Made by a program: the position numbers and the translations under genes. Positions 57,126 through 64,000 of a stretch of 64,000 nucleotides of DNA are shown one piece after another (the stretch's first letter is position 1; each line of letters starts with the position of its first letter). Origin of the DNA: Phycisphaerales bacterium (GTDB taxonomy: Bacteria; Planctomycetota; Phycisphaerae; Phycisphaerales; UBA1924); the NCBI GenBank assembly GCA_020849615.1, contig JADLFW010000036.1, forward strand, positions 96,727-160,726, read 5' to 3'. The notes below the pieces were generated by a model. The model was not told the DNA's origin. It searched no databases and saw only the letters and a program-made list of their open reading frames with translations.

Positions 57126-58634
57126 TTACTTCTTCTCCTCCGCCGGCTTGGGCGAGATACCCAGCTTGAGGACCTCGACCTGCCCCTGCCGGGCGTAGTC
57201 GATCGACTCGCCCAGGATGCGGACGGCCTCCGCGGGCGCGTGGAAACCCATGGAGTTCTCGGCGTTGATGAAGTCGCAGCGCCACTGGGCCCGGCGTTGC
57301 AGGTCGCGGGCTCCCTTGAGCTGCTCATCGGTCGCGCCCGCGGCCTTGGCGGCCGCGATCGCCTTGATGAGGTCGACCACCGCATCCTCGGCCCGGTCCA
57401 TGTGGGCCTTGGTGCGGTCCTGGATCGTCGCCACCCGGGCCTGGATCTCCGATTCGGGGTAGTTGTGGCAGACCTGGCACGACCGGGCCACGTTCAGCAT
57501 CGGGCTGCGGACCTGGTGGTCGCTGACCTTGATCGCCCCCTCGCGCTTGTAGGGCATGTGGCAGTCGGCGCAGGCCACCCCGCTGCGGGCGTGGATGCCC
57601 TGGCTCCACATCTCGAACTCGGGGTGCTGGGCCTTGATGACGTTCGCCCCCGACTCCTTGTGCGTCCAGTCGTTCCAGCCGACCTCGTCGTAGTACGATT
57701 CGATCTGCTCGACCTTCAGGCCCTTGAACCACGGGAAGGTGAGGATCTTGCCCTCACCCTTGAAGTAGTACTCGACGTGGCACTGGGCGCAGGCCAGCGA
57801 CCGCAGCTCCTGCCGGCTCGCCAGGGCGTTGACGTCGTAGGCCTTGCCCTTGCCGCCCTTGCGCCACTGCTCGACGCTGGGCAGGTGCGGCACCGGCTCC
57901 TTGGACTCGGCCAGGGCCTGAATGCCCTTGATGAAGGCCGGCTTGGTCACCCGCAGCGCCATGGTCGCCGGGTCGTGGCAATCGATGCACGCCACCGGGT
58001 GGCTCACGATCTGCGTCGCCTCGTTGTAGGGCATCGGGCAGATCGCCTCGAAGCCCTTGAACAGCTGGGCCTGGCCGTTCTCCGACAGCAGCGGCTCCTC
58101 CAGCGTCCCGGGCGCCCCCTTCTCGATCCCCGTCTTGCGGAAGGCCACCACGCTCGAGGCGTGGCAGTTCAGGCACGCGCCGGGCTGGGGCTTGAGCTTC
58201 ACGCGGTCGGTTTCGCGCTGGTCGTGCAGCATGAACGCGTGCCCGCGCCGCTCGCGGTAATCGATCGCGAAGGCGTAGCCGTTGAAGATCGTCTTCAGCC
58301 GCGGGTCGATCTCGATCTTCGAGCCCGGCTTGGGGGGCCGCCCGTCCCCCTCGCTGAGGGCCTCGCTGCCGCCGTACCGGGTCCGCTCGTTGTCGGCGGT
58401 GCGGATGTACCCGTCGTACTGCCGCGGGTAGTTCTTCCCCCACTCGACCGGGTCCACCGTGGTCTCGGTCAGCTGCGCGATCTGGAAGACCGTCTGCTTG
58501 GCCTCCTGCTTGCGCTGCGAGATGTTCTGCAGCAGCAGGAGCACGACCACGGTCGCCGCGGCGGCCACGATGGCCACGGCCCAGTAGGCGGCCCAGTGGC
58601 CCGTCCGGTGACCCTTGGATGCGCGGGATGACAT
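57126..58634 (-). CDS. nrfA: Ammonia-forming cytochrome c nitrite reductase
   Basis: NrfA reduces nitrite to ammonium with six electrons in the periplasm. The 502-residue protein has an N-terminal membrane anchor/signal (about 14-36) and five heme-binding sites: CLNCH (154-158), CIDCH (216-220), CAQCH (282-286) within CAQCHVEYYF, CADCH (355-359) and CQVCH (386-390). The first, catalytic heme site is CxxCH rather than the CxxCK of the E. coli enzyme. HPEFEMWSQGIHARSGVACADCHMPY contains the active-site and heme-ligand histidines. It follows nrfH by 26 bases. The start at 58634 (MSSRASKG) leaves out an unsupported extension to 58706. Confidence 0.96.
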   Translation of the reverse strand: MSSRASKGHRTGHWAAYWAVAIVAAAATVVVLLLLQNISQRKQEAKQTVFQIAQLTETTVDPVEWGKNYPRQYDGYIRTADNERTRYGGSEALSEGDGRPPKPGSKIEIDPRLKTIFNGYAFAIDYRERRGHAFMLHDQRETDRVKLKPQPGACLNCHASSVVAFRKTGIEKGAPGTLEEPLLSENGQAQLFKGFEAICPMPYNEATQIVSHPVACIDCHDPATMALRVTKPAFIKGIQALAESKEPVPHLPSVEQWRKGGKGKAYDVNALASRQELRSLACAQCHVEYYFKGEGKILTFPWFKGLKVEQIESYYDEVGWNDWTHKESGANVIKAQHPEFEMWSQGIHARSGVACADCHMPYKREGAIKVSDHQVRSPMLNVARSCQVCHNYPESEIQARVATIQDRTKAHMDRAEDAVVDLIKAIAAAKAAGATDEQLKGARDLQRRAQWRCDFINAENSMGFHAPAEAVRILGESIDYARQGQVEVLKLGISPKPAEEKK

Positions 58635-58660
58635 GACGGCGTCTCCTCTGTGAAGCGGTT

Positions 58661-59131
58661 CTAGCGCCTGGGCCCGTGCCCGACCGAGGCGTGGCACTTG
58701 ACGCACGAGACCGTCTCACCGACGGTCGCGGCGTGTCCGACGATGTCGCCGACCACACCCTCGTGGCAGCGAACGCAGTTGTTCTCGACGATCGTGAGGT
58801 CGCGGGGTGTGATGCGGATGGGCTCGTGGAAATCCTGCAGCGTGAACGCCTTGGAGTGGCGGTAGCCGTGGTCCACCTTGGCCATGTACTTGCCCACAAA
58901 GTCGTGCGGCACGTGGCAGTCGTTGCAGGTCGCCACCGCGTGGTGGGCCGACTTCTGCCACCCGTCGTACTGCTCGCGCATGATGTGGCAGTTCACGCAG
59001 GCCCGGGGGTCGTTGGAGAGATAGCTCGTCCCCTCGGCGTAGTTGAAGGTGTAGCCGCTCAGGCCCACCAGCACACCGATCAGCCCCGACAGGCCCAGCC
59101 CGGCGAGCGAGATCTTGGCCTTGCGTTTCAC
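58661..59131 (-). CDS. nrfH: Tetraheme cytochrome c quinol dehydrogenase
   Basis: NrfH takes electrons from menaquinol and passes them to NrfA. The 156-residue protein has an N-terminal membrane helix (about 8-28) and four CxxCH sites: CVNCH (45-49), CNDCH (69-73), CVRCH (119-123) and CVKCH (143-147). The order and length fit NrfH of the NapC/NirT family. It is the first gene of the nrfHA operon; an AT-rich palindrome of NsrR type lies 72-83 bases before its start. Confidence 0.95.
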   Translation of the reverse strand: MKRKAKISLAGLGLSGLIGVLVGLSGYTFNYAEGTSYLSNDPRACVNCHIMREQYDGWQKSAHHAVATCNDCHVPHDFVGKYMAKVDHGYRHSKAFTLQDFHEPIRITPRDLTIVENNCVRCHEGVVGDIVGHAATVGETVSCVKCHASVGHGPRR

Positions 59132-59202
59132 CCGCGATCTCCTCCCCGCACCCCAACCCTCGACCCCCGGCCCGGCCCGGACCGCCGCAATCCCGATATC
59201 AT

Positions 59203-59214
59203 GATTTGCAAATC
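59203..59214. promoter_or_regulatory. NsrR-like operator upstream of nrfHA
   Basis: The perfect 12-bp palindrome GATTTGCAAATC is extended by near-symmetric GATAT...ATATC flanks (59195-59221). ATTT/AAAT half-sites separated by one or two bases are the form of NsrR sites. It is the most AT-rich spot of the neighbourhood and is correctly placed for the nrfH promoter. The match is by eye. Confidence 0.5.
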
Positions 59215-59288
59215 GTATATCGGCTTTCCCGTTCGTCCACCGGGCCGAATCCCCGTCCTGTCCGCCATCCCCCGGTTCCGGGCCCGGC

Positions 59289-59522
59289 TTAACGGAAGAG
59301 CGAGACGATCACCACGATCAGCACGATGATGCTCCCGATGATCGAGAGCATCCAGTTGGCCTTGAAGTGGCCGATCGCGATGCGCTCGGAGAACGACTTG
59401 TCCGCCTGGGCCCGCACCTGCTGCTTCTTGGCGCTGGACTTGGCGAGCGCTTCCCCCAGCCGCTTGTAGGGATCGCCCGAGCGCCCGCTGTATTTCTCGT
59501 ACATCTTCGGATCGATCGCCAT
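59289..59522 (-). CDS. Small tail-anchored membrane protein
   Basis: The 77-residue protein has a charged N-terminal half (YEKYSGRSGDPYKRLGEALAKSSAKKQQ) and one C-terminal membrane helix (WMLSIIGSIIVLIVVIVSLF), so it should be tail-anchored in the inner membrane. Function unknown. The ATG at 59522 is chosen; an extension to 59789 would run across the promoter of the hydroxylase gene. It is divergent from that gene and upstream of nrfH on the same strand, with the operator in between. Confidence 0.7.
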   Translation of the reverse strand: MAIDPKMYEKYSGRSGDPYKRLGEALAKSSAKKQQVRAQADKSFSERIAIGHFKANWMLSIIGSIIVLIVVIVSLFR

Positions 59523-59685
59523 GGCCCGCGCCCCTGCTCCTGCCCGAACGGCCGCCAGCCTACCGGGCCGCGCCGGGGGCAACAAGGGGCCGCGCCCGCC
59601 ATCCTGCATCCATATAGTCTCGCGCCACCCCCACACCCGACCCAGCAAACCCGCCCCCAAACCCGCCGATCTCAGGAGCCGCACG

Positions 59686-60606
59686 ATGCGCGCTGACATC
59701 CGGTACAACAACATCATCGATTCCGAGGAAGCCCGGGCCGCGCAGGCCGCCGCCGATGCCGCGCCGGGCCTGCCCGCCGGCCAGATCAACGCCGACCGCT
59801 TCTACATCACCCAGCAGTACCACCGCTACACCCCCGAGAACCACGATGTGTGGCGCGACCTCTTCGACCGCCGCTGGGAGGTCCTCGAGCGCCAGGTCTC
59901 GCGCACCTTCATCGATGGCCTCAAGATCCTCAAGCTCTCCCGCGACCGCCTCCCCCTGCTCGATGACCTGATCCTCGACCGCGACCTCACCGTCGCCGGC
60001 GGCCAGGTCCTCCCCAAGGGGTCAACGCTCGAGGGCATCAACCGCTACCTCCACCAGGTCAGCAGCTGGGCCAGCTACGGCGTGCCCGGGTACCTGCCCG
60101 CCAAGGCCTTCTTCGCCTGCCTCGCGCAGCGCGAGTTCCCCACCACCGTCCTCATCCGCCCGCGCGAGGTCATGGACTACCTTCCCGAGCCGGACATCTT
60201 CCACGATGTCTTCGGCCACGTCCCGCTCCATGCCAACCGCGTCTTCGCCGATTTCCTCCAGACCTACGGCCGGGCCGCCCTCCTCTGCGAGGATGAGCAC
60301 CACATCAAGCGCCTGGGCCGGCTCTTCTGGTTCACCGTCGAGTTCGGCCTCATCCGCGAGGATGGCCGGCTCAAGATCTACGGCTCGGGCCTGGTCTCCA
60401 GCCACGGCGAGGCCGAGTACTCCCTCACCAGCGACAAGCCGCAGCGCCGCCCCTTCGACCTCGACCAGGTCTGCGAGACCGACTTCGAGATCGACCACTT
60501 CCAGCCCATCTACTACGTCCTCGAGAGCTTCGAGCAGCTCCGCGACGCCATGAACGAGTACGCAACCAAGGTCCTCGGCAAGAGCGCACTCGCCGGCGTG
60601 GCGTGA
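59686..60606 (+). CDS. Aromatic amino acid hydroxylase (phenylalanine 4-monooxygenase-like)
   Basis: The 306-residue protein is a pterin-dependent non-heme iron hydroxylase. The iron ligands are His173 and His178 in PDIFHDVFGHVPLH and Glu219 in FWFTVEFGLI; SGLVSSHGEAEYSL is the conserved segment near the active site. It lacks an ACT regulatory domain, as bacterial PhhA does, and should convert Phe to Tyr. AGGAG lies seven bases before the ATG at 59686; the longer frame from 59521 is unsupported. Confidence 0.93.
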   Translation: MRADIRYNNIIDSEEARAAQAAADAAPGLPAGQINADRFYITQQYHRYTPENHDVWRDLFDRRWEVLERQVSRTFIDGLKILKLSRDRLPLLDDLILDRDLTVAGGQVLPKGSTLEGINRYLHQVSSWASYGVPGYLPAKAFFACLAQREFPTTVLIRPREVMDYLPEPDIFHDVFGHVPLHANRVFADFLQTYGRAALLCEDEHHIKRLGRLFWFTVEFGLIREDGRLKIYGSGLVSSHGEAEYSLTSDKPQRRPFDLDQVCETDFEIDHFQPIYYVLESFEQLRDAMNEYATKVLGKSALAGVA

Positions 60607-60612
60607 AGTTGC

Positions 60613-60993
60613 CTACGGCGCCACCAGGTACTTCCTGAACACCGCGGTGTACCCGATCGACCACACCCGCCCGCCGTCGACCACCGGCTCTTCGCGGTAC
60701 TCGACAAAGGACATGCCCGCCCAGGACCGCCCCGTGGTGTCCACCAGCGTCCCCGGGGTCGGCGGGTGGATCAGCTCCGCCGCCACCGCATCGCGCAGCG
60801 TCCGCAGCGAGCTCTCGGTCGCCGCCACCAATCGGCCCGTGATCGTGATATCGAGCTCGACCAGCCCCAGCGGCACCGTGCCGGGGTCGTAGATGTCGAA
60901 CCTCGTGTTGGGCCAGGAGAGCTGCCCGCGCGGGCCCACCGCCGTGCGGTGCGGGCCGGAGCCGAACAGGTCGATCGATTTGAAGCTGCTCAT
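60613..60993 (-). CDS. Phage tail-like protein (putative)
   Basis: The 126-residue protein has a beta-rich pattern: DIYDPGTVPLGLVELDITITGRLVAATESSLRTLRDAVAAELI, then VDTTGRSWAGMSFVEYREEPVV and a final IGYTAVFRKYLV. The WAGMSFVEY...GYTAVFR end resembles small phage tail or baseplate proteins. It is the last of a minus-strand set with virion-like genes and converges on the hydroxylase gene. The call rests mostly on position. A long inverted repeat separates it from the next gene of the set. Confidence 0.5.
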   Translation of the reverse strand: MSSFKSIDLFGSGPHRTAVGPRGQLSWPNTRFDIYDPGTVPLGLVELDITITGRLVAATESSLRTLRDAVAAELIHPPTPGTLVDTTGRSWAGMSFVEYREEPVVDGGRVWSIGYTAVFRKYLVAP

Positions 60994-61005
60994 GAGTTGC
61001 CTCCC

Positions 61006-61128
61006 GAAGAACGAACTCAGAGGAACCAGAGGGAATCAGAGAGACTCAGAGCGGAACTCCTGGCACGACGCCGACCGATCCTTCTCTGGGTTCCTCTGGT
61101 TCACTCTGGTCCCTCTGGGTTCGTTTTC
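61006..61128. repeat. Long inverted repeat built from 10-nt CAGAG units
   Basis: Left arm 61006-61059, right arm 61077-61128, each a series of 10-nt units (CCAGAGGGAA and variants) with a GAACGAAC start. It is of the same family as 36633-36760 and lies between two virion-like genes. Confidence 0.85.
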
Positions 61129-61130
61129 AT

Positions 61131-61547
61131 TCACGCCGCCGCGCCCGCATCGCTGATGGTCACCGGATCACCGGCCCCGGTGGCCGACACCGCCACCAGC
61201 TCGATCATCCTGACCGCGCCCTTCTTCAGCGACAGCTCGTGGCTGACCTGCACCACCACCGCCTGCAGGCTGACCTTCCGCCGCCCGGCTTCACTGCTGG
61301 TGGGGCTGGTGTAGAGCACGAGCTCGGCCTGCTGGCCCGGGATGGGCCCGGCCAGGTCCTCGCGGGTGAGCTCCTGCGTGATGCGGACCTCGATCCGCTG
61401 CTCGGGGATGTCGGCGAAAGTCGCGTGCGGCCCGGCGTCGGTCCACCCGATGGTCTTCCTGTTCGCCAGCCGGTCGATCGCGACCGACAGCACCCCATCC
61501 CACACCACCGACCCGAACTTCACCACCCTCGGATTCAGCACCAGCAT
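61131..61547 (-). CDS. Phage tail tube-like protein (putative)
   Basis: The 138-residue protein is beta-rich (PRVVKFGSVVWDGVLSVAIDRLANRKTIGW..., EQRIEVRITQEL..., KVSLQAVVVQVSHELSLKKGAVRMIELVAVS) in the manner of tail tube or tail completion proteins. The ATG at 61547 has GGGGAG eight bases before it. It is in the same strand and order as the capsid and connector-like genes upstream. The family is not certain. Confidence 0.5.
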   Translation of the reverse strand: MLVLNPRVVKFGSVVWDGVLSVAIDRLANRKTIGWTDAGPHATFADIPEQRIEVRITQELTREDLAGPIPGQQAELVLYTSPTSSEAGRRKVSLQAVVVQVSHELSLKKGAVRMIELVAVSATGAGDPVTISDAGAAA

Positions 61548-61567
61548 CGCGAGCTCCCCATTCACGC

Positions 61568-61623
61568 CGTCGCCTCGTCAGCCCGTCATTTCGTCACTTC
61601 GTCACGCCGTCACGCCGTCACTT
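61568..61623. repeat. 8-nt tandem array (CGTCAC type)
   Basis: Seven 8-nt units (CGTCGCCT, CGTCAGCC, CGTCACTT, CGTCACGC and others) end four bases from the stop codon of the gene at 61628. The same unit type is at 35716-35739. Confidence 0.85.
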
Positions 61624-61627
61624 CTTC

Positions 61628-62260
61628 CTACCCCCTCACCATCCGCGTCGATCCCAGGTGCCGGGCCGCATCCACCTGCCCATCGCCATCCAGGTCCAGC
61701 CGCACGCCGACCGACTCGCGCTCCCGCGCGAACCTGGCCCGGTACCACTCGGCCCGCTCCGCCGCGGGTGAGCCCTGGCCCTGCAGCGCGGCCGCAGCCC
61801 CCCACACCATCGCCAGCGTCCCCAGCACCTCCAGGCGCCGGAGCGCGCCGGGGTTGGTGATCGCGGCCTCATCCGGGCCGCCCGCCTCCGCCCCGATCCC
61901 CAGCCGGGCCAGGATCTCGGCGTGCACCGCCGCGATCTGCGGCGCGAAGGTGATCACCCACGTGTCCTTCCCGGTCACCGCGGTCGGCGGCAGGATGGGG
62001 TCCAGCGTCGAGGCCCGCGGTCGCGAGATCGTCGCCTGCATCGCGCTCAGCCGGTCGATCACCTCGTACGCCACGCCATCCACGGTCACGATCGAGCCGG
62101 GCCCGACCCCCGCGGTGTCGAAGGCGCCATCGGCGGCCGAGATCGTCAGCGTCGTGCCGGCGATCGCGCCGCTGGCCCGCAGCACCCGCTGCGACAGCCA
62201 CGCGATATCACGGAACAGGTTCGGCTCCACTACCAAGAGATCCCGGTCGCTTGCAAACAT
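61628..62260 (-). CDS. Phage head-tail connector-like protein (putative)
   Basis: The 210-residue protein starts MFASDRDLLVVEPNLFRDIAWLSQRVLR and continues with a beta-rich part (LTISAADGAFDTAGVGPGSIVTVDGVAYEVIDR) and helices (AAVHAEILARLGIG; RRLEVLGTLAMVWGAAAAL). The size and place directly downstream of a capsid gene suit a head completion or connector protein. GGAGGG lies before the ATG at 62260. The ...LDLDGDGQVDAARHLGS... end looks like a calcium-binding DxDxDG loop. Confidence 0.5.
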   Translation of the reverse strand: MFASDRDLLVVEPNLFRDIAWLSQRVLRASGAIAGTTLTISAADGAFDTAGVGPGSIVTVDGVAYEVIDRLSAMQATISRPRASTLDPILPPTAVTGKDTWVITFAPQIAAVHAEILARLGIGAEAGGPDEAAITNPGALRRLEVLGTLAMVWGAAAALQGQGSPAAERAEWYRARFARERESVGVRLDLDGDGQVDAARHLGSTRMVRG

Positions 62261-62317
62261 GAGTCCCTCCACTTCTGGCAACGCCTACCCAACGCGTACA
62301 CTTCGCAGAGTCAACCG

Positions 62318-62794
62318 ATGGCCAGGTCGCGGCGACAAGAGCTCGTCAGGACGATCCTGAAGGACCGGGATGTGCCCTGTCCCGGATGCGGGTACAACCT
62401 CCGAGGCTCCGCCGGCAGAAGATGTCCCGAGTGCTCGCGGCACATCCGGCTGGTGGATGTTCGTGAAGGCGATCGCCCGGCCGACACCCGCTCGCTCCGG
62501 CGCGTGCTGACCATGATCGGCCTGACGGCATCGCTCTGGATCTTGGTCATCGTGGCGATCGACACATCCAACAGTGTCGATGGGCAGGTGGCCTTCGGCA
62601 TCTTCGGCCCCTGCGCGGTGACCCCGATCAGTGCCGGTCTTATCCTCGCCGAGATCATCATCACGGCCCGCCTCCGCGCCCGAAAGGCGGTGCACGATGG
62701 CGATGTGGGCCTCGCCTCGTGGATCTGGTCTTCGCTGCTGTTCATCGCGTGCGTTCTCACACTCTGGGCGATTGTGACTGGCACAGGCTTCTGA
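62318..62794 (+). CDS. Membrane protein with N-terminal zinc ribbon
   Basis: The 158-residue protein has a zinc ribbon CPGCGYNLRGSAGRRCPEC (21-39) and three membrane helices (about 65-84, 92-112 and 132-154). It is of the planctomycete CPxCGYDLRG type and is a host-like gene standing on the opposite strand inside the virion-gene set. Start ATG 62318. Function unknown. Confidence 0.75.
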   Translation: MARSRRQELVRTILKDRDVPCPGCGYNLRGSAGRRCPECSRHIRLVDVREGDRPADTRSLRRVLTMIGLTASLWILVIVAIDTSNSVDGQVAFGIFGPCAVTPISAGLILAEIIITARLRARKAVHDGDVGLASWIWSSLLFIACVLTLWAIVTGTGF

Positions 62795-62840
62795 CTTTCG
62801 ACACAATCCCGCCGGCGCCCTCGCGGAGCGCCGGCGGTTC

Positions 62841-62885
62841 CCCCCGACCCCGAAACCCGACCCCGAACCCCGGAACCCCACCCCC
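62841..62885. repeat. C-rich heptamer-like array
   Basis: Degenerate CCCGAAC-type units with a 7-nt period (CGGGGTT on the minus strand) lie just downstream of the capsid gene stop. They resemble the G-rich array after gpsA. Confidence 0.65.
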
Positions 62886-62902
62886 GGAGCTCTTCCGCCC
62901 GA

Positions 62903-64000
62903 TCACGTCGACGCCAGGCCGCGCACCAGCCCGTGGGCGTTCTCGTTGCGGAACTCGACGGTGTACTCGCCCACCACCAGCCCGCTGGAGGAATCACCCG
63001 TCGGCGCCAGGGGCTTGAAGTGGAAGCTCCGGCCCTGCAGCGGCAGCACCTCGATGCGGGAGCTGTCGAGGAAAAGGACCGTGTCGGTCGGCACCCACCG
63101 CGAGAGGATGACGCGGCAGACGCCGAAGTCGCTCTCGTAGACGCTGATCATCTCGCGGAAGCGGGCATCCTCGGGGGCGTAGGCCCGCGCGGTGCTGGAG
63201 ATGAACTGGTTGATGCGCCGCTTCTGGACGCCGTTGACGACGATGGTGTCGATCTTGCCGCTGGACTGCTCCCAGATGGCCCGCAGCCCGGCGTTGAGTA
63301 CGGTCTCGGTCAGCTCGTTGCTGCCGCCGCCGCCGCCGGCGGGGAAGCCGCCCTGGCCCGGCTGGAACTGGTTGGTGGCGATGAGCTTGATGAGGCCGTT
63401 CATGGAGCGGCGGATGGTCGATGAGCCCTGCGGGCTCGCCGAGGGCGCGGTGCCGTTGATGACGCAGTTCTCCAGGTCGCGGAGCAGCTCGCGCATCCGC
63501 TCCTGCTTCTGGTAGTCCACCTCATCGGCGATCCCGTGCTGCCGGGCCGCGTGCATCGAGCCCGTCACATCCACCGTCGAGGCGAAGATCTGGGTGTAGT
63601 TCTGCTTCCGCACCCGGTTGGTGAACCGCGCGGGCGGGGCGTCCGCGCCCTCGAGCGCGGCGTTGCCCAGGATGGTCAGCTTGAGCCCGTTGGACAGGGC
63701 CGAAGCGGGCGTGCCGCCGTAGCGGCGGACGACGGTGATGGTGCCGCCGGCGACGGCGGTGACCTGGATGACCTCGGTGGCCAGGCCCGGCTTCACGAGG
63801 TCGCCGACCTGGAACCGCGTCGCGTTGTTGACGGTGATCGCGGTGGCGTCGGTGGGGTTGGGCGTGAAGGTGGTCTGGTTGATGGTGTCGGTGTTGGGCA
63901 GGAGGGTGTCCTCGAGCCACTCGTGCACGGTGCTCATGGCGGGGCGCTTGGGATCGCCCAGCCAGTCGAGCAGAGGCGTCTCGTAGGGGCTCACGATCCC
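62903..64000 (-). CDS. Phage major capsid protein, SU10/DUF5309 type (5' end outside the window)
   Basis: The visible 365 residues match the SU10-type major capsid family (DUF5309): SPYETPLLDWLGDP near the N terminus, VHEWLEDTLLPN, QIFASTVDVTGSMHAARQHGIADEVDYQKQERMRELLRDLENCVINGTAPS, and a C-terminal IDTIVVNGVQKRRINQFI...VILSRWVPTDTVLFLD. This is an HK97-fold shell protein. The frame is open to the last base, and SPYETPLLD is usually preceded by further residues, so the true start is probably beyond the window. It heads the minus-strand virion-like set. Confidence 0.85.
   Translation of the reverse strand, partial: GIVSPYETPLLDWLGDPKRPAMSTVHEWLEDTLLPNTDTINQTTFTPNPTDATAITVNNATRFQVGDLVKPGLATEVIQVTAVAGGTITVVRRYGGTPASALSNGLKLTILGNAALEGADAPPARFTNRVRKQNYTQIFASTVDVTGSMHAARQHGIADEVDYQKQERMRELLRDLENCVINGTAPSASPQGSSTIRRSMNGLIKLIATNQFQPGQGGFPAGGGGGSNELTETVLNAGLRAIWEQSSGKIDTIVVNGVQKRRINQFISSTARAYAPEDARFREMISVYESDFGVCRVILSRWVPTDTVLFLDSSRIEVLPLQGRSFHFKPLAPTGDSSSGLVVGEYTVEFRNENAHGLVRGLAST

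Overview
The window is very GC-rich (roughly 70 % by eye), with short intergenic gaps and a G/C-ending codon bias. I read it as chromosomal DNA of a planctomycete, most likely of the Phycisphaerae/Phycisphaerales. The reasons are: small membrane proteins carrying a CPxCGYDLRG-type zinc ribbon (38251-38919, 62318-62794); a prepilin with the planctomycete-style FLDGH tail; a copper amine oxidase, an OPT transporter, a VIT-vWA protein and a small DUF-like protein of kinds common in that phylum; and intergenic palindromes whose read-through peptides (GTGFQPV, GTGVPPVP) I associate with planctomycete genomes. This assignment is inference. No rRNA, tRNA, CRISPR array, insertion sequence or replication origin was found.

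Layout. 1-9 kb: an Rrf2 regulator, a three-PAS histidine kinase, small secreted or membrane proteins, a tandem-thioredoxin protein next to a His-rich P-type metal ATPase, and gpsA. 9-20 kb: carB, an MscS channel, a DNA glycosylase, a glutamine amidotransferase, a prepilin, a PfkB kinase and a membrane-anchored SpoIIE-type phosphatase. 20-30.5 kb: a long minus-strand run containing an ECF sigma factor with a coupled putative anti-sigma factor, a secreted protein, gltX, a methyltransferase, a TlpA-like thioredoxin, glnS, ridA and an OPT transporter. 30.7-42 kb: a lone flagellin gene with a possible sigma-54 promoter, a YeiH exporter, a class V aminotransferase, an M28 peptidase, a BI-1 protein, secreted unknowns, guaB and a short copper amine oxidase. 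42-52 kb: a GH133-type debranching enzyme, three tandem paralogous one-TM proteins, aat, a VIT-vWA protein and a two-component pair. 52-60.6 kb: an M16 protein lacking its zinc motif, a 21-residue lysine-rich microprotein with a strong terminator, an amidohydrolase pair, a small gene inside an inverted repeat, nrfHA (ammonifying nitrite reductase) with an NsrR-like operator, and an aromatic amino-acid hydroxylase. 60.6-64 kb: a minus-strand group of virion-like genes headed by an SU10-type major capsid protein that runs off the window.

The most unusual feature is not a gene. The non-coding DNA is full of short-period (7, 8, 9, 10 or 11 nt) degenerate tandem arrays, each with its own unit sequence and most lying directly downstream of stop codons. 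Many heptamer arrays read as GG plus five variable bases on one strand. Some are arranged as inverted pairs, and some sit in frame inside genes (carB, the M28 peptidase, the amidohydrolase) or contain the stop codon of a gene (response regulator). A second class, classical REP-like hairpins with GGA/TCC or GTCCC loops, has also entered coding sequence (aat). The second candidate for something new is the small capsid/tail-like cassette, which has host-type repeats between its genes and so looks resident rather than freshly inserted.
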